Shown: positions 43,537-54,500 of the stretch, piece after piece
Layout: every line of letters begins with the position of its first letter
Numbering within the stretch: the stretch's first letter is position 1
DNA from: Hahella sp. HNIBRBA332
GTDB lineage: Bacteria > Pseudomonadota > Gammaproteobacteria > Pseudomonadales > Oleiphilaceae
Assembly (NCBI RefSeq): GCF_030719035.1
Contig: NZ_CP132203.1
Location: forward strand, 5,722,501-5,786,500
Length of the DNA: 64,000 nt
Direction of reading: 5' to 3'
The notes under the pieces: generated by a model
Told to the model about the DNA's origin: nothing
The model's database searches: none
Seen by the model: only the letters and a program-made list of their open reading frames with translations
Program-made: the position numbers and the translations under genes

Positions 43537-44796
43537 ATTGACCTTTTGGTAGCTTCTTACATTCGCCTTTATGGATTGGCTTCCGAACAGATCCGCTAAT
43601 GTCTCTCCAATCGCGCGCGCGGCCAGCGGTGGTACGGCATTGGCTACTTGTGTGAAGCGAGGCACTTCTTGTTTTCGGCGGTGGCCGCCTGACGTGTATT
43701 TGCCTTGAAACGAGTACCAGTCAGGGAAGCTTTGTAGCCGTGCGTTCTCCCTAACAGTTAACGTGCGCGGCTCTGAGTAGTGCAGTAAATCATCAGGCAT
43801 GCTTGTTATCGTTGGCGATGGGCTATCGGGATCAAGTACACGCAAAGCCATTTTCTTGAGGCCAAAGCGTTCACGTATTTCGGCCCCAACACTCTTATTT
43901 AAGCGGCCTTCGGCATGGCTCAGCTCGATGATCTGTTTGAAGCGGCTGACAATATCCTCGCGGTGGCGAGCTAAACGCAAATCGGTAGGAGTTTGTCCCC
44001 CTGTATTCATTAGCTTTTGGAAGTGGGTAAGCGGGCTTATATAACAGATTTCTTCAAAGCCATTGCTCTCAAGTGATGGTTGTTTTCCATTTCGAGCAAC
44101 TTCAAGATCAGAAATAGCGGCAGCTGATGAGACTGGTGCCGTCAAACGCAGTGAACGCAAAAATGTGGGAAGTCGATTTTTAAGGTGTAAGAATGGATTC
44201 GGCACATTCAGCTCAGAACGGAAAGCTATGACAAAGTAGCGTGTACGTGCCTGTGGCACGCCAAAGATTGATAGGTCAAGTAGTTGCTCATAAACCATAT
44301 AGCCATCAGACAGCCGATCCTTGAGGAGCTGGGAAAAATTCTTTATCTCGTCACCAGCATTGAAATCAACGGTAAACCCACGCACATTTTCGATCAACAC
44401 GGCCTTAGGCTTAATTATATCGACCAGCTTCAAATAAGAATCAAATAATTGGTTACGCGGATCATCATGCTGCCGACGTCCCGCAGCAGAGAAACCCTGG
44501 CATGGAGGGCCGCCAACCAGTAAATCGACGCTCCCCGAGATTTTCTCAAGTTGCTCTTGGTAACTACTAAGCAATTCGTCGATACCAATCGGCTTCTTAG
44601 GGAGCCAACGCGGCCACCTGTACATATGGGGAGCCCCCCCAGCTAACAGGTTAGTCTTTAGTGTGGAGAAGGCGGAGGTGTCATGTTCAATTGCAAAGCG
44701 GCCAACCAATCCTGCCTGCATCAAACCGAGAGAAAGACCACCACAACCTGCGAAAGCGTCGATGAATGTCAGTGGTTTAGTGGAGGATCGTGGCAT
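43492..44796 (-). CDS. DNA (cytosine-5)-methyltransferase
   Basis: The 434-residue enzyme has the ordered m5C-methyltransferase motifs. Motif I is FAGCGGLSLG (15-24), motif IV GGPPCQGFS with catalytic Cys99, motif VI ENV (136-138) and motif VIII QARTR (182-186). The variable target-recognition region is about 190-330, followed by motif IX (TVRENARLQSFPDW) and motif X (TQVANAVPP). It is expected to methylate C5 of cytosine in a specific sequence that cannot be predicted. It is transcribed towards the kinase/receiver pair and overlaps the receiver gene by 45 nt. No partner restriction nuclease or Vsr endonuclease gene is visible nearby. It could be a self-marking enzyme of the cassette or an orphan. 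Confidence 0.93.
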   Translation of the reverse strand: MPRSSTKPLTFIDAFAGCGGLSLGLMQAGLVGRFAIEHDTSAFSTLKTNLLAGGAPHMYRWPRWLPKKPIGIDELLSSYQEQLEKISGSVDLLVGGPPCQGFSAAGRRQHDDPRNQLFDSYLKLVDIIKPKAVLIENVRGFTVDFNAGDEIKNFSQLLKDRLSDGYMVYEQLLDLSIFGVPQARTRYFVIAFRSELNVPNPFLHLKNRLPTFLRSLRLTAPVSSAAAISDLEVARNGKQPSLESNGFEEICYISPLTHFQKLMNTGGQTPTDLRLARHREDIVSRFKQIIELSHAEGRLNKSVGAEIRERFGLKKMALRVLDPDSPSPTITSMPDDLLHYSEPRTLTVRENARLQSFPDWYSFQGKYTSGGHRRKQEVPRFTQVANAVPPLAARAIGETLADLFGSQSIKANVRSYQKVNSSLHSVQQSAEVSA

Positions 44797-44920
44797 CGTG
44801 TCTACTTCTCTGGACTATTGTTAGGTTATAGGTTAATTATGCCCGGCCCTACATCAGATAGCCAGGCACCATTGTGATTATCACGGTTTGCGGGGTTGAA
44901 GGCGCTGCATCCCCAGTTCG

Positions 44921-44940
44921 GCATTAAGCCGCAATTTCCC
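44921..44940 (+). repeat. Imperfect direct repeat copy 1
   Basis: GCATTAAGCCGCAATTTCCC matches the copy at 45486 in 18 of 20 positions, and the similarity extends a few bases further. Such spaced repeats are what transposase-binding sites at a Tn7-like end would look like, but the identity is not proven. Confidence 0.5.
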
Positions 44941-45485
44941 TAGTCCTAAGCACAGCTATTGCGTGAATCGCTCTGGGTATTATAGATATTCTATTGTTGA
45001 CCATTGAACTGCTTTTAAAACTCTACCGTCGATAGTCTACCATTGAAAACATGGAGCCTATCCAGATTGAAAAATATGTCAATATAATCAAATACGTCGC
45101 CGTGAATCTCGTCTCTTCTCGAGTAAGCCTTCCTTGGTATATTTGAACACATGGATTTCGGGAAGGAGGTAGATGACGGTGAGTTGAGGCTGAGCTTTCA
45201 GGATAATCATCTTTCTACCAGCCAAACTCAGTACGGTAGTTCTCTGCCCATCAGCCCTTTGATGATAGTGGGGAAGTCGGCCCAGATGTTGTCCTATCGA
45301 TCAGAGTTGAAATTGGTCTCGGTGGCTCGGTTTGCTAAGAGGATATAATTATACTGTATTTTCATCTCTGACCCGTCCTGAATAGAGTAGGAACGTTCCA
45401 GCCCTAACTTTAGGAGAAGACGTGGAGACAATCCGCTTCAACAGGGAAAAGCACTGTAATACCTTGAATTTCCACTCAATTGACT

Positions 45486-45505
45486 GCATTTAGCCGCAAT
45501 ATCCC
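45486..45505 (+). repeat. Imperfect direct repeat copy 2
   Basis: GCATTTAGCCGCAATATCCC, 565 bp from copy 1 and in the same orientation, 25 bp before the AAAGCTG heptamer at 45531. Confidence 0.5.
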
Positions 45506-45653
45506 CGGTCTTTTACAAAACTTTACATATAAAGCTGACGGCGCTTTGATCAGGTCGGCGCTTACCTGATTCGTCGGGTAGTTCGCCCGTTAGTTTTCAC
45601 TTTCATCGGAAATGGACGTTCCGGCTTTTTATTTATCTGATGAGAGAGTCCCA

Positions 45654-46295
45654 ATGTCCTTTACTTCCTGGAAGACCATTTCCGCGCTTAAAGAGTTTCG
45701 TGTTGCTAAATTCAAACAGCGTCGTCAGATTATGACGCGCCCGCTTTTGCAGCAGATGAAGAATATTCAAGTTGGCGGTTGCACTGGCTTATCGTTCGCT
45801 TGGGTGCAGCGCCATCAACGGCAGCGCGGTGAAACTCCCGCTGATCGCATTACGTATCTGAATACGGATATCGCCTGGAAAAATACGGATTACTTCGCTG
45901 GTTACTTCAATAACACCAAGCATCACTCGTATGCAGATCGTATCGCTTCTGTGGCGCCGACATCCTTGGGAATGCGTCATGGCGGGGTCGTTATCGAAAA
46001 GAACTACGATACCTACGGCTCGGCGCTTCAGCATCTGAGCAATAACCCTGGCCATCACATTGTCATGATGGTTTTGAGCGGCAAGGGTATTTCCACCAAC
46101 CACGTTTGCGGGCTCTACGTGGACGCTGACGGCATGAAGTTCTTCGATCCCAACTCAGGCGAGTATCGTTGTACGACAGGCAAGCGTCTCGACTTCTTCA
46201 AGCAATTGACGGCTCAGTATCACACCTATGTGTCCGCCTCAGGCGCGGCTATCGATATCACATTCAAAGAAGTACAGTTTCACCACGTAGGTTGA
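45654..46295 (+). CDS. YopT-type cysteine protease (peptidase family C58)
   Basis: The 213-residue protein shows the C58 triad pattern. Cys43 is in GGCTGLSFAWV, His150 in STNHVCGLYV and Asp165 in MKFFDPNSGEY, as in YopT/AvrPphB-type effectors that cleave host or partner proteins. There is no signal peptide, which fits a protein exported by a specialised secretion system or fused-toxin route. No secretion genes are in the window. ATG 45654 is preferred for its GAGAGAG site; an in-frame ATG at 45612 would add 14 residues. It lies at the edge of the island and could be part of it. Proteolytic activity is inferred from the motifs only. Confidence 0.82.
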   Translation: MSFTSWKTISALKEFRVAKFKQRRQIMTRPLLQQMKNIQVGGCTGLSFAWVQRHQRQRGETPADRITYLNTDIAWKNTDYFAGYFNNTKHHSYADRIASVAPTSLGMRHGGVVIEKNYDTYGSALQHLSNNPGHHIVMMVLSGKGISTNHVCGLYVDADGMKFFDPNSGEYRCTTGKRLDFFKQLTAQYHTYVSASGAAIDITFKEVQFHHVG

Positions 46296-46298
46296 AAC

Positions 46299-46325
46299 AA
46301 GCGGCGTGATTTCGCCGCTTAATTT
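46299..46325. terminator. Hairpin between the C58 protease gene and pbpC
   Basis: AAGCGGCG (46299-46306) and CGCCGCTT (46313-46320) make a perfect 8-bp stem with a six-nt loop between two convergent genes. The following AATTT is a poor T tract, and the right arm touches the pbpC stop codon. Confidence 0.55.
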
Positions 46326-48502
46326 ACCCGATATTGAATTTCTTCCGTGATGACAGATTGGGCTCCGTCCGTGAAGGCGATTTCCGCTCTGGTGGCAAAA
46401 TCGCCCTTGGACAGTTTCCAGTTATAGGTGGGTTTATCAGTGGTGGCGACCAGCTGGCCATTGATGAACCACTTAACGCTTTTAATGTTGTCGGCTTCGG
46501 TCAGTGCGAATTCGAAATATTCGGATTCATCTGGAATCCGGGGGTCCATCGCCATCAGCAGGCCCTTGCTGGGTTTGCGAATCCTCACTTCGCCTGTGTC
46601 TTTATTGACCTCCCCCGGCGTGGTTCCAGGTAGAAACCACTCGTCTCGGGACTCGCAGCCATTGTCGGCGAGTTCTCCAGTGTTGATGCAGACGGATAGC
46701 TTCTGCAGGTTGCTGCTGAGATAAAGCGGCTTCACTTCCCGATTTTTATTCAACTCGTTGAAGACCGAGCGCAGCACATACGCTGGACCCATGGAGCCGG
46801 TGACTTTGTTCATCTCCGCATAGTCCAGGTTGCCCATCCATACGCCCACGGTGTACTTGTCATTGAAGCCCACCGACCAGGCGTCCCGATAATCGCTGGA
46901 GGTGCCGGTTTTGACGGCGGTCTGATGTGGGAAGTTCAGCACGGAATCCCAGCCAAACTCTTTCTCTCTCGCCGCCGGGTCGGACATGATGTCGGCCACC
47001 AGGCTGGAGATATCCTCAGACAGGACGCGATGGCCTTGGTAACCCTGGCTGCCCTCGGTGAAAGACAAGGGCCTGAAGTCGCCCATACGAGCCAGAACGG
47101 AGTACGCCTGCACCAATTCGAAAAGCGTCATCTCGCCATTACCCAGAGCCAAGCCATCGCCATAGACGTTGGGATGGCCGGACAGGCTGTCTACGCCGAG
47201 ATCGTGCAGAAAGTTCAGAAACTCACCCGGTCCTACGTACTGGATAGCCAGGACGGCGGGAATATTGAGAGAGTTGCCCAGGGCTTCCCGCAGTGAAATG
47301 CGGCCGTAGTAGCCTCGGCTGTAATTGTGATAGGTGTGCATACCCAAGCCGACGCTTTCCTGCAACGGCGAATCATCCAGCATGGTGGCCGCAGTCCAGC
47401 CTTTACGGATGGCGTTGGCGTACAACAGAGGCTTTAGGGTTGAACCGGGTTGGCGGGGCGTAGTAATCGCATCGATGCGATTGAAGGGCTTGTCGTCGCG
47501 ACCGGCGTAGCCCACCACCCAGGACAATATCTCGTTGCTCTCATGGTCAATCACCAGAACGGCGCCATTCTGAACACGGTATGAGGTGAGATTATCCAGA
47601 CGATTGTCCAGGGTTTGCTGGATTTTGGTCTGCAGTTCCGTATCGATGGTGGTGTAGACGGCGCCGTTTTCCAGGTTCTGCGCGCTCAGTCGGTTCTCTG
47701 CGAAGCGAATGAAGTGAGACAAGTCATAGTGGATGTCCGTCTTTTGCAGTTCCAAAGATTGTGCGGCAATGGCGGCGCGTTCATCGTCATCAAGCTCCAG
47801 CCGGTCCAGCAGGTTGTCGATGGCCCGGTTCAGGTTGCGGAGCTGGCGTTGCGGATCCAGCCAGCGTGGCGACCGCACCAATACCGCCAGCGCCAGCATT
47901 TCCTTGTAGTTCAGCGTTGAGAGATCGCGGCCGAAGTAATACTGCGCCGCCTGCATCACGCCGCGGCGGCGGGCGGAGTAAGGAACCTGATTCAGATAGA
48001 ACTCAAGGATTTCGACCTTGGAGAATTGCGCCTCCAGGTTGGCGGCCTCAAACCCTTCGATCCAGCGCGACCAGGGCGTGCGTGGCCGGGGATGCAGCAT
48101 GCGCACGACCTGTTCGCTGATAGTGCTGGCGCCGCGCACCACGCCGCCGGACATGACGTTCTGGCGCGTAGCGTTGAGTCGCGCCAGCCAGTCCACGCCG
48201 CCATGGGAGAAGAAACGCTTGTCCTCCGACAGGACAAACGCCCGCCGCAGGAATTCGGGAATATTATGGAAATCGTTGACGTCGTAGATATTCCACTCGT
48301 TCTCGTAGGTGATGTTCAAGCGCTTGCCGCGCCGGTCCAGATAGGTGTTCTTACTGGCGCTGGCGATCACTGCGGAGAGATCGTCCGGCAACGGCGTGAT
48401 GGCGAAGTAAGTGGCCCCGGCCAGGGCGGCGCAGGACAGCGTGACTGTCACTGCGACGCCGGCCGCCAGCTTTTTCCTGGCGCGCATCAGTTTTCTCAAC
48501 AT
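46319..48502 (-). CDS. pbpC: Penicillin-binding protein 1C
   Basis: This is a periplasmic bifunctional peptidoglycan synthase. After an N-terminal membrane anchor it has the glycosyltransferase 51 domain (SEDKRFFSHGGVD, GASTISEQVVRML). The transpeptidase domain has catalytic Ser in STLK (PGSTLKP), the SLN-type NSLNIP and KTG in AVKTGTSSDYRD. It ends with the BiPBP C-terminal domain characteristic of PBP1C. I prefer ATG 48502 (727 residues); a TTG at 48511 is possible. The gene begins right after the alpha-2-macroglobulin stop codon, the same pairing as in Escherichia coli. Confidence 0.95.
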   Translation of the reverse strand: MLRKLMRARKKLAAGVAVTVTLSCAALAGATYFAITPLPDDLSAVIASASKNTYLDRRGKRLNITYENEWNIYDVNDFHNIPEFLRRAFVLSEDKRFFSHGGVDWLARLNATRQNVMSGGVVRGASTISEQVVRMLHPRPRTPWSRWIEGFEAANLEAQFSKVEILEFYLNQVPYSARRRGVMQAAQYYFGRDLSTLNYKEMLALAVLVRSPRWLDPQRQLRNLNRAIDNLLDRLELDDDERAAIAAQSLELQKTDIHYDLSHFIRFAENRLSAQNLENGAVYTTIDTELQTKIQQTLDNRLDNLTSYRVQNGAVLVIDHESNEILSWVVGYAGRDDKPFNRIDAITTPRQPGSTLKPLLYANAIRKGWTAATMLDDSPLQESVGLGMHTYHNYSRGYYGRISLREALGNSLNIPAVLAIQYVGPGEFLNFLHDLGVDSLSGHPNVYGDGLALGNGEMTLFELVQAYSVLARMGDFRPLSFTEGSQGYQGHRVLSEDISSLVADIMSDPAAREKEFGWDSVLNFPHQTAVKTGTSSDYRDAWSVGFNDKYTVGVWMGNLDYAEMNKVTGSMGPAYVLRSVFNELNKNREVKPLYLSSNLQKLSVCINTGELADNGCESRDEWFLPGTTPGEVNKDTGEVRIRKPSKGLLMAMDPRIPDESEYFEFALTEADNIKSVKWFINGQLVATTDKPTYNWKLSKGDFATRAEIAFTDGAQSVITEEIQYRVN

Positions 48503-48511
48503 AGGCCCCAA

Positions 48512-51500
48512 CTACTCCCCCACATTCAACGTGGCCGGCAGCCCTTTGCCGTAGACGTCAGGGTCGTACATCTCCTCGGCGTGCACGGGCATGACGCTGA
48601 ATTCGCCTTCAGCAATGGCCTGCGCCGTGTAGGAGAGGAAATAGTTGCCCGCCGGCAGGTAATCCGCGTAGAAGCGGGCCGAGTCGTGGCGCAGCTCTTT
48701 ATGATAGAAGCTCCAGAAATAACGCCCGTAGTAGGACCAGTCCGAGAAAGTGTAGAACCAGGAGCCATCTGCGGCTTTGAACTCGCCTTTATCCGCATCC
48801 ACCTGTGACGCGGTGGCCAGATCGGCGTTAACCGGCTCCAGGCCTCCGGGGATAGGGTCGTTCACCACCACGAAATGGCGGGCGGTGGGAATGGATACGA
48901 ACAGATCCACTTTCACCAGCTCGCCCCGACGGATTTGCATCGGGCTCGTCAGCAGCTCGAACTTGCCGTTGCGCTCAACGGAATATTCACGGCGAATTTC
49001 GATGCCGGAGTTGATGCGCGCAGCGTTGTCTTCCTTCAGGTCGTAAGCGATTCGGGCGGAGTAGTACAGCCTGCCTTCGCCTTCTTTCTGAATATTCAGG
49101 GTAGCGGCTTTGCCTGGATCTTCGGCGGTCAGAGGACGGCTAATCGTCGTCATCGGGTCCGATTTCTTATTGAAGGAGGCGGCGCCCAGGTTCTTGCCGT
49201 CAAAACTGACGGACACTTTCATGGCGGGGTCTTCCTTCTCATAAATAGACGCGTAATTGACCAGGGCGTTCAGACAGAACACGTTTTCCTGCGTGTTTTC
49301 CCAGTGGTCTCTGGAGCCGCGGCTCTGAGTAATGCTTCTGACCAGTTTGAACGGTATATCGCCAATGGTTGCGCCCATGCCGCCTTCGGTCTGCGCGCCG
49401 AGCAGGCTGCTCAGGACTGCGCAATTGGAGCGCAGCGGCGTCGCCAGGATATAGCTGTAGCTGTCGTCCCAGGGCTCGTTGAACTGGAATTTGCCGCCGC
49501 TTTGGCTGGCGTGACTCAGAATATCGTCCATGGACTTGCTCACCACACTTTGCGGAACCTGCTCAGTGCGTACAGCCGCCTGCAGGAAGTGGGCTTTGCC
49601 GAACAGGTCCATTTCCGGCAGGTGGCGCTCGTAGCGACTGACGTCGCTCTGATCGATTTTGCCGGCTTCCGCCAACGCCGCCAGGGCGACTGCCCGCACG
49701 GAAGAGGACATGCCTTTGCTGTAGAAGGTGGGGAAACTGTCCTGACGCAGCAAGGTCAGCAGATACTCATGCAGGCGTTGCTCCACGCCGACGGGAACCT
49801 CATGACCGCTGGCGCGCATCCAGTTGAACGCCATGGCGGTGTAGGCGGACAGATAAGGACTGACGTAAGCGTTGGACGCCACCCAGTAAGCCATGCCGCC
49901 ATTCGGGGCCTGGAAGTTGGCGGCGGCGTTCATCGCGCTGTCGATATCTTTCTGCGCCTCCGGCCATTGCGTGTCCTCGGCCAGATATTCTTTCAGCTCC
50001 AGATAGGAACGCGCCATCGCGGCTTTGGTCAGACGCTGTTCCCAACACATATACGGGTAGTCTCTGATATAGGTGAACGCGCCATCGAGATTGCCGATGA
50101 CGGAAGGCGACAAGACGGCGCCGATATAGCCGACGTCTTCAAAAATGCCTTCTGGAACCTGGACATTTTCACTAACGCTGGCCGCCGTGGTCGTGCCATA
50201 GGTGGCCGCTGTTTCCAGTGAACGCCGCTTGTTGACGATGGTTTTGTGCTCCAGCGCGTCAGTGTCTAACTGATCGCCGCCTTTGGCGATGAAGACCAGT
50301 TCGCCATCGCCCTTGGTGTCGATCGGCAGCCAGATGTTTTCCCGCTTGTACGGGCCGATTTTCAGCTCGCGGGTGAACGCGTGTTCAGCGCCTTCCGCCA
50401 GAGGACCTTTGACGCGAACATCCATCTTGATGGTGCGTTCTTTGTCGGTCCGGTTCATCACGTTGAAGCCGGCTTTGAAACGGTCGCCCTGAATCACCTG
50501 ATTAGGCATGACCGGACGGATCTCCGTTGGACGATTCACTTTAAAGGTGACGTCGCCCAGTCCCATGCGATCCTCCGGCGTCACTGCGAAGGCGAAGATG
50601 CGCCAGCCAGTCAGGTTATCCGGCACTTTGAACTCGATTTCCGCTTCGCCCTTGTCGTTGGGTTCGATGGACGGATTCCAATAACTCACGAACTTGAATT
50701 CGTTACGCAGTTGCGCAGAAGCTGCGCCGCCGCCGCCAGGGTTGGCGCCTTTTTTCTCGAACTTCTGACGGCCCACCAGTCGGCTGATCAGGTTGTAGTT
50801 ATACACATCAGGCTGATCAAGACGGTTAAATCCGGCGTAGGGGTCGTAATAGTTGTCGCCGCTACGGTTGAGCGCGAGAACGGATTCGTCGATAACCGCT
50901 ACTGCTATTTCGTAGCCCTCAGAGGGATCGGTTTTCTTGCGGTTGATGCGGATCTTCGCCTTCACCTGCTCGCGAGGCTTATACACCTCTTTGTCAGTGG
51001 CGACGCTGATATCCAGCTCTTTCAATGGGTCCACGACTTTGGCGGCGACATAGCCCATGCGGTAGCTGGGTTTGCCCAGATCCACGTGACCGGGTCCCAG
51101 CGGTTTCTCCACCCGTGGCGACACCACGACGACGGACAGGTAGAAACCTGGCAGATAGTCCGCTTTCACCGGCACTTCTATGACCGGCGTGCTGGAATCC
51201 AGAGTTTGCACCCAGCTATCGAGAATCCCGTAACGCTCTATTGATATGAGCGCTTTGGCGCCAGGGAAAGGGTTTTTGATCAGGTAACGGGCGGTATCGC
51301 CGATTTTGAACTTGGTCTGCTCAGGGACGATCTGCAACGTGGCGTCGTTGCTCTGATCCCACACGACGGAGCCGCTGCCGGTCACCCAGCCGTATAAAGT
51401 GGTGCTGTGGTCCCGGTTCTCTGTGTCCTTGACGGTGGCGACGAACTGATAATACCCCGGCTTCTGCGGTTTGAATTCGCAGGTGGCGGCGGTTGTATCG

Positions 51501-54500
51501 CTCTTCAGCTCGCATTGGGTTTCTTCCACCCACTCCATGATGTTCTGCGTCAGATAGGCGTTGCCGGGACCTTTCACCCGTGACGCCTTGTACTCGCGAT
51601 GATTAATGGCTATGCGCACAGGCGCGCCGGCGACCGGAGCGCCGCTTTGATCCACCACTAAGGTCTCCAGGCGCGCAGGCTCGTCTTTTTTATACAACCA
51701 CTGAGTATTGCGCAGACCGACATAGCGGGTTCTGCCGGCGTAATCCGCGGTGGTGGAAGAAGCCACGAACTTGCCGCGCTCATCCTTCACCGCCGCTTCC
51801 ACCATCAGGCGGCCGTAGAATACGCCGCTGTCCGGCAGGGTAAAGGCTTCCACGTACTGACCGGCGTCATCCAGTTTGCGGCGAATATCGAGCAAGTTGC
51901 TCTCGCCGCCGGAGTCATTGTCGCCGCCGAATGTAAAGCCTTTGGCGACGGGGTTGCTGCTGGAAAACTCTTTTGGGGTCAGCTTGGCGGTCAGACGCAC
52001 TTCCGCCTCTGTATAGGGGCCGCCGGAGTGCAACGTGGCCAGAGAGGTGACTTGCACCGAATCGTTGGCGCGGAACAGATTCCCGTTCAGTTCGGTCTTC
52101 ACTTTGAATGGTGAAGGCGTAAAGTCGCTGACCAATACAGTCACAGGCGTCCAGGACGTTTCCTGCACTTCGCTGCCGGAAGGCGCGTTCAGGGTCAGTT
52201 GGAACTGGTGCCAGCCAACGGCGCCCTGTTCCGGCAAGGTAAACTCGCCATCAAAGGCGCCGAACTTGTTCAGGCTGATGTTATTGCGCTCGTAGACGAC
52301 TTTGTTCTGTGGGTCGAATACTTTCAGCGAGTAATTCGACTCGTAGGGCTCAACCCAGTGCTTGTTGCTTTGCTCGCGCACATAGATTTTGAACTGCACC
52401 TTGTCGCCCAGTTTGTAAACGCCCTGGGCCGTGGTTCCCCAGGCGTGGGCGTGACCGCCCTTGCGCTCCAGGCTGGGATACAGATCCCGATCCCACACGG
52501 AAAAGTTGCTATTCAGAGGCACGATGGCGATATCGCCCGCTTGCTCCACTTTCACGAAGAAGCCTTCCCGGTCTGCGCTTCTGCCGCCGTAGATGCTTTC
52601 CAGTTGCGGGTCAATCTTCTCCAAACCAGGCATTGACGCCATACCGTTGGCGTCGGTTTTGGCGGTGATGTTCAGATTGCGCAGGCCGGGCAGGTTTTCA
52701 TACGAACCGAACCATAGAGAGACGTTGGCGTTAGCCACTGGCTCGCCGCTGCTGAACGAGGTCACCCAGGCCATGGAGTTGAAGTGGCCGAGTTTGAAGT
52801 GCACCTGATAAGGCGTGACTTCCGCAAAGATCTTGGGATCGTAGTACCAGTCCGGTGGGGTCGGGTTCGGGGTGAGCGAACCGAACAGCACGCCGCTGGC
52901 GTCGCCCAGAAGGTCCCTGACGCCCATGGGGGTGGCGTAGGAAATGTCTTCCGCCGGGGCGACGGGGATTACTTTTCTCTGATTGCGTCCAGACTGGTTA
53001 GCGCCCAGGGAATTGTAGGCAATGTCGATTTTGTTCAGGTTGGTGACGTACAAAGGCACGTCGCTTTCCACGCCTTTTTCCAATACCGCCACGTCATGGG
53101 CCACTTCCAGTCTGGGTTCCCGGTGGCCGGTGAAAAAGTTGAAGCTGACTTTGTTGTTCAGTTTGCGTCCGAACTCGTCGGTCAGGTCGTCGATATTCAA
53201 ATTAATGGCGTACTTTTGATCCGCTTTCAGTAGTTCCGGCAACCAGACCTGGTAAAAACGTCCGTTACGATGGGGAGAGGTCAGATGAGTCCAGTCCTGG
53301 GTATTTTCCCAGGGATCATAATCTTTACGACCCCCGTTCAGAGGCGGCTCGAAAGTCACTTGGTCCCGCACCATGGAATTGGTCACTGGCGAGGTGAACA
53401 GCAGCGCCACTGAGCGCAGTGGCGCGCACTGGATAAACTCCTCATAGCCTTCTCGCATGGTGAGCAAGAGATCCAGTTCTATGTCCATGGCTTCGTTCGC
53501 GCCCGTGGGGGTGCAGCGAATGCCGACGAAACGGAAGTCCGGATAGGTGTCGAACCGTTCCAGTATCCGGTTTTCCGCACCCGGCTCAGAACCTTCGCTG
53601 GAAACCAGGCCAGGCTTGATCTGCAAGGTGATGTTCTGATCCAGCGGCAATTCTTTTTTCGGCTCGATGACCCAGACGGAGCGGGCTTCGTCGCCATCTA
53701 ACTGGGTCAGTTGGTCGTTGACCTTGGGCTGCTCTTCGTCGTTGGCGATCGCCATCCACCAGGGTTGTTGGCGGGGAAGATTGTCTGGATAGGCGATGAC
53801 GTTAACTGGCGGCAGGCCGGTGCTTTCTGCGCTCATGGACAAGGTTTTTTCCACGGACGACTTGGTGACAGGCTGGTTGAACGTTATCTGAATCATCGGC
53901 GCGCCGGGCGACAGCCAGTTGACGAACCGCTCGTAGGTGACTTTGGGACGAGCTGTGGTGAAGCTGTGCTCCACAGGCTGTTTCAGTTGCGCGCCGGTAA
54001 CAGTCTTGATGCCGGGACGCATGGTGATTTCGTAATAGGTCGCCTGCTGCATTTTGTCTTCATTGCGCAGTTGGCAGGCCAGCGCGCTGGTATTGAGCCA
54101 ACGCCATTCGCACTTGAGCGCAGGGGTGATGGTGACAGGAATATCTTTGCTGTCCCGTTCCATGCGACCGATGGGAACCACAGGACGGTCGAACTGAAAC
54201 ACCACTTGTTGCGCTGCGGGGACATCTGCGCCGCTGGGCGTGATGCGCATGATGCGGAGTTCGCCGTCAGCAGGCTGGCTGGACGAATCAAAAGCCAGCA
54301 TCGCCGACAACTCTGCGTTGCGCTGACGATAGCGGCCAAGCAGGCAGGACTCGCCGGCGTCGCCGTTCAGGTCGCAATCCCGGTTGCGGTTTCTTAGCCA
54401 CTCCCTTTGTTCGGACTTCAGTTTGTCCTTGGCGCTTCCGTCCAGGCCTTTCATGACGCTGCCATAAAGCTTGGCGAGCTTGGCGTCTTGGGCGGCCAGG

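Larger units (their letters stand above)
44797..45653. other. Gene-poor spacer at the far side of the island
   Basis: About 850 nt with no convincing gene. It holds the methyltransferase promoter side and two copies of an imperfect 20-bp repeat (44921-44940 and 45486-45505). An AAAGCTG heptamer at 45531-45537 also occurs next to the Tn7-like end at 39188-39194. An ATCAGGT/ACCTGAT inverted repeat lies at 45549-45570. The far boundary of the island probably lies within this stretch. Confidence 0.45.

Noticed and set aside
43492..44796. Complete restriction-modification system
   Set aside because: Only the methyltransferase is present. I looked on both sides for a restriction endonuclease or Vsr-type gene and found none, so I do not call a restriction system.
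45151..45348. 65-codon frame in the island's far spacer
   Set aside because: Low-complexity chance frame with no ribosome site of note and no similarity.
48875..50221. Plus-strand frame (448 codons) opposite the alpha-2-macroglobulin gene
   Set aside because: Antisense frame in high-GC coding DNA. His/Gln/Arg-rich composition is typical of shadows.
51080..51095. CACGTG core that could suggest a third parS
   Set aside because: Flanks (TCCACGTGACCG) do not match the 16-bp parS motif; only the hexamer is shared.
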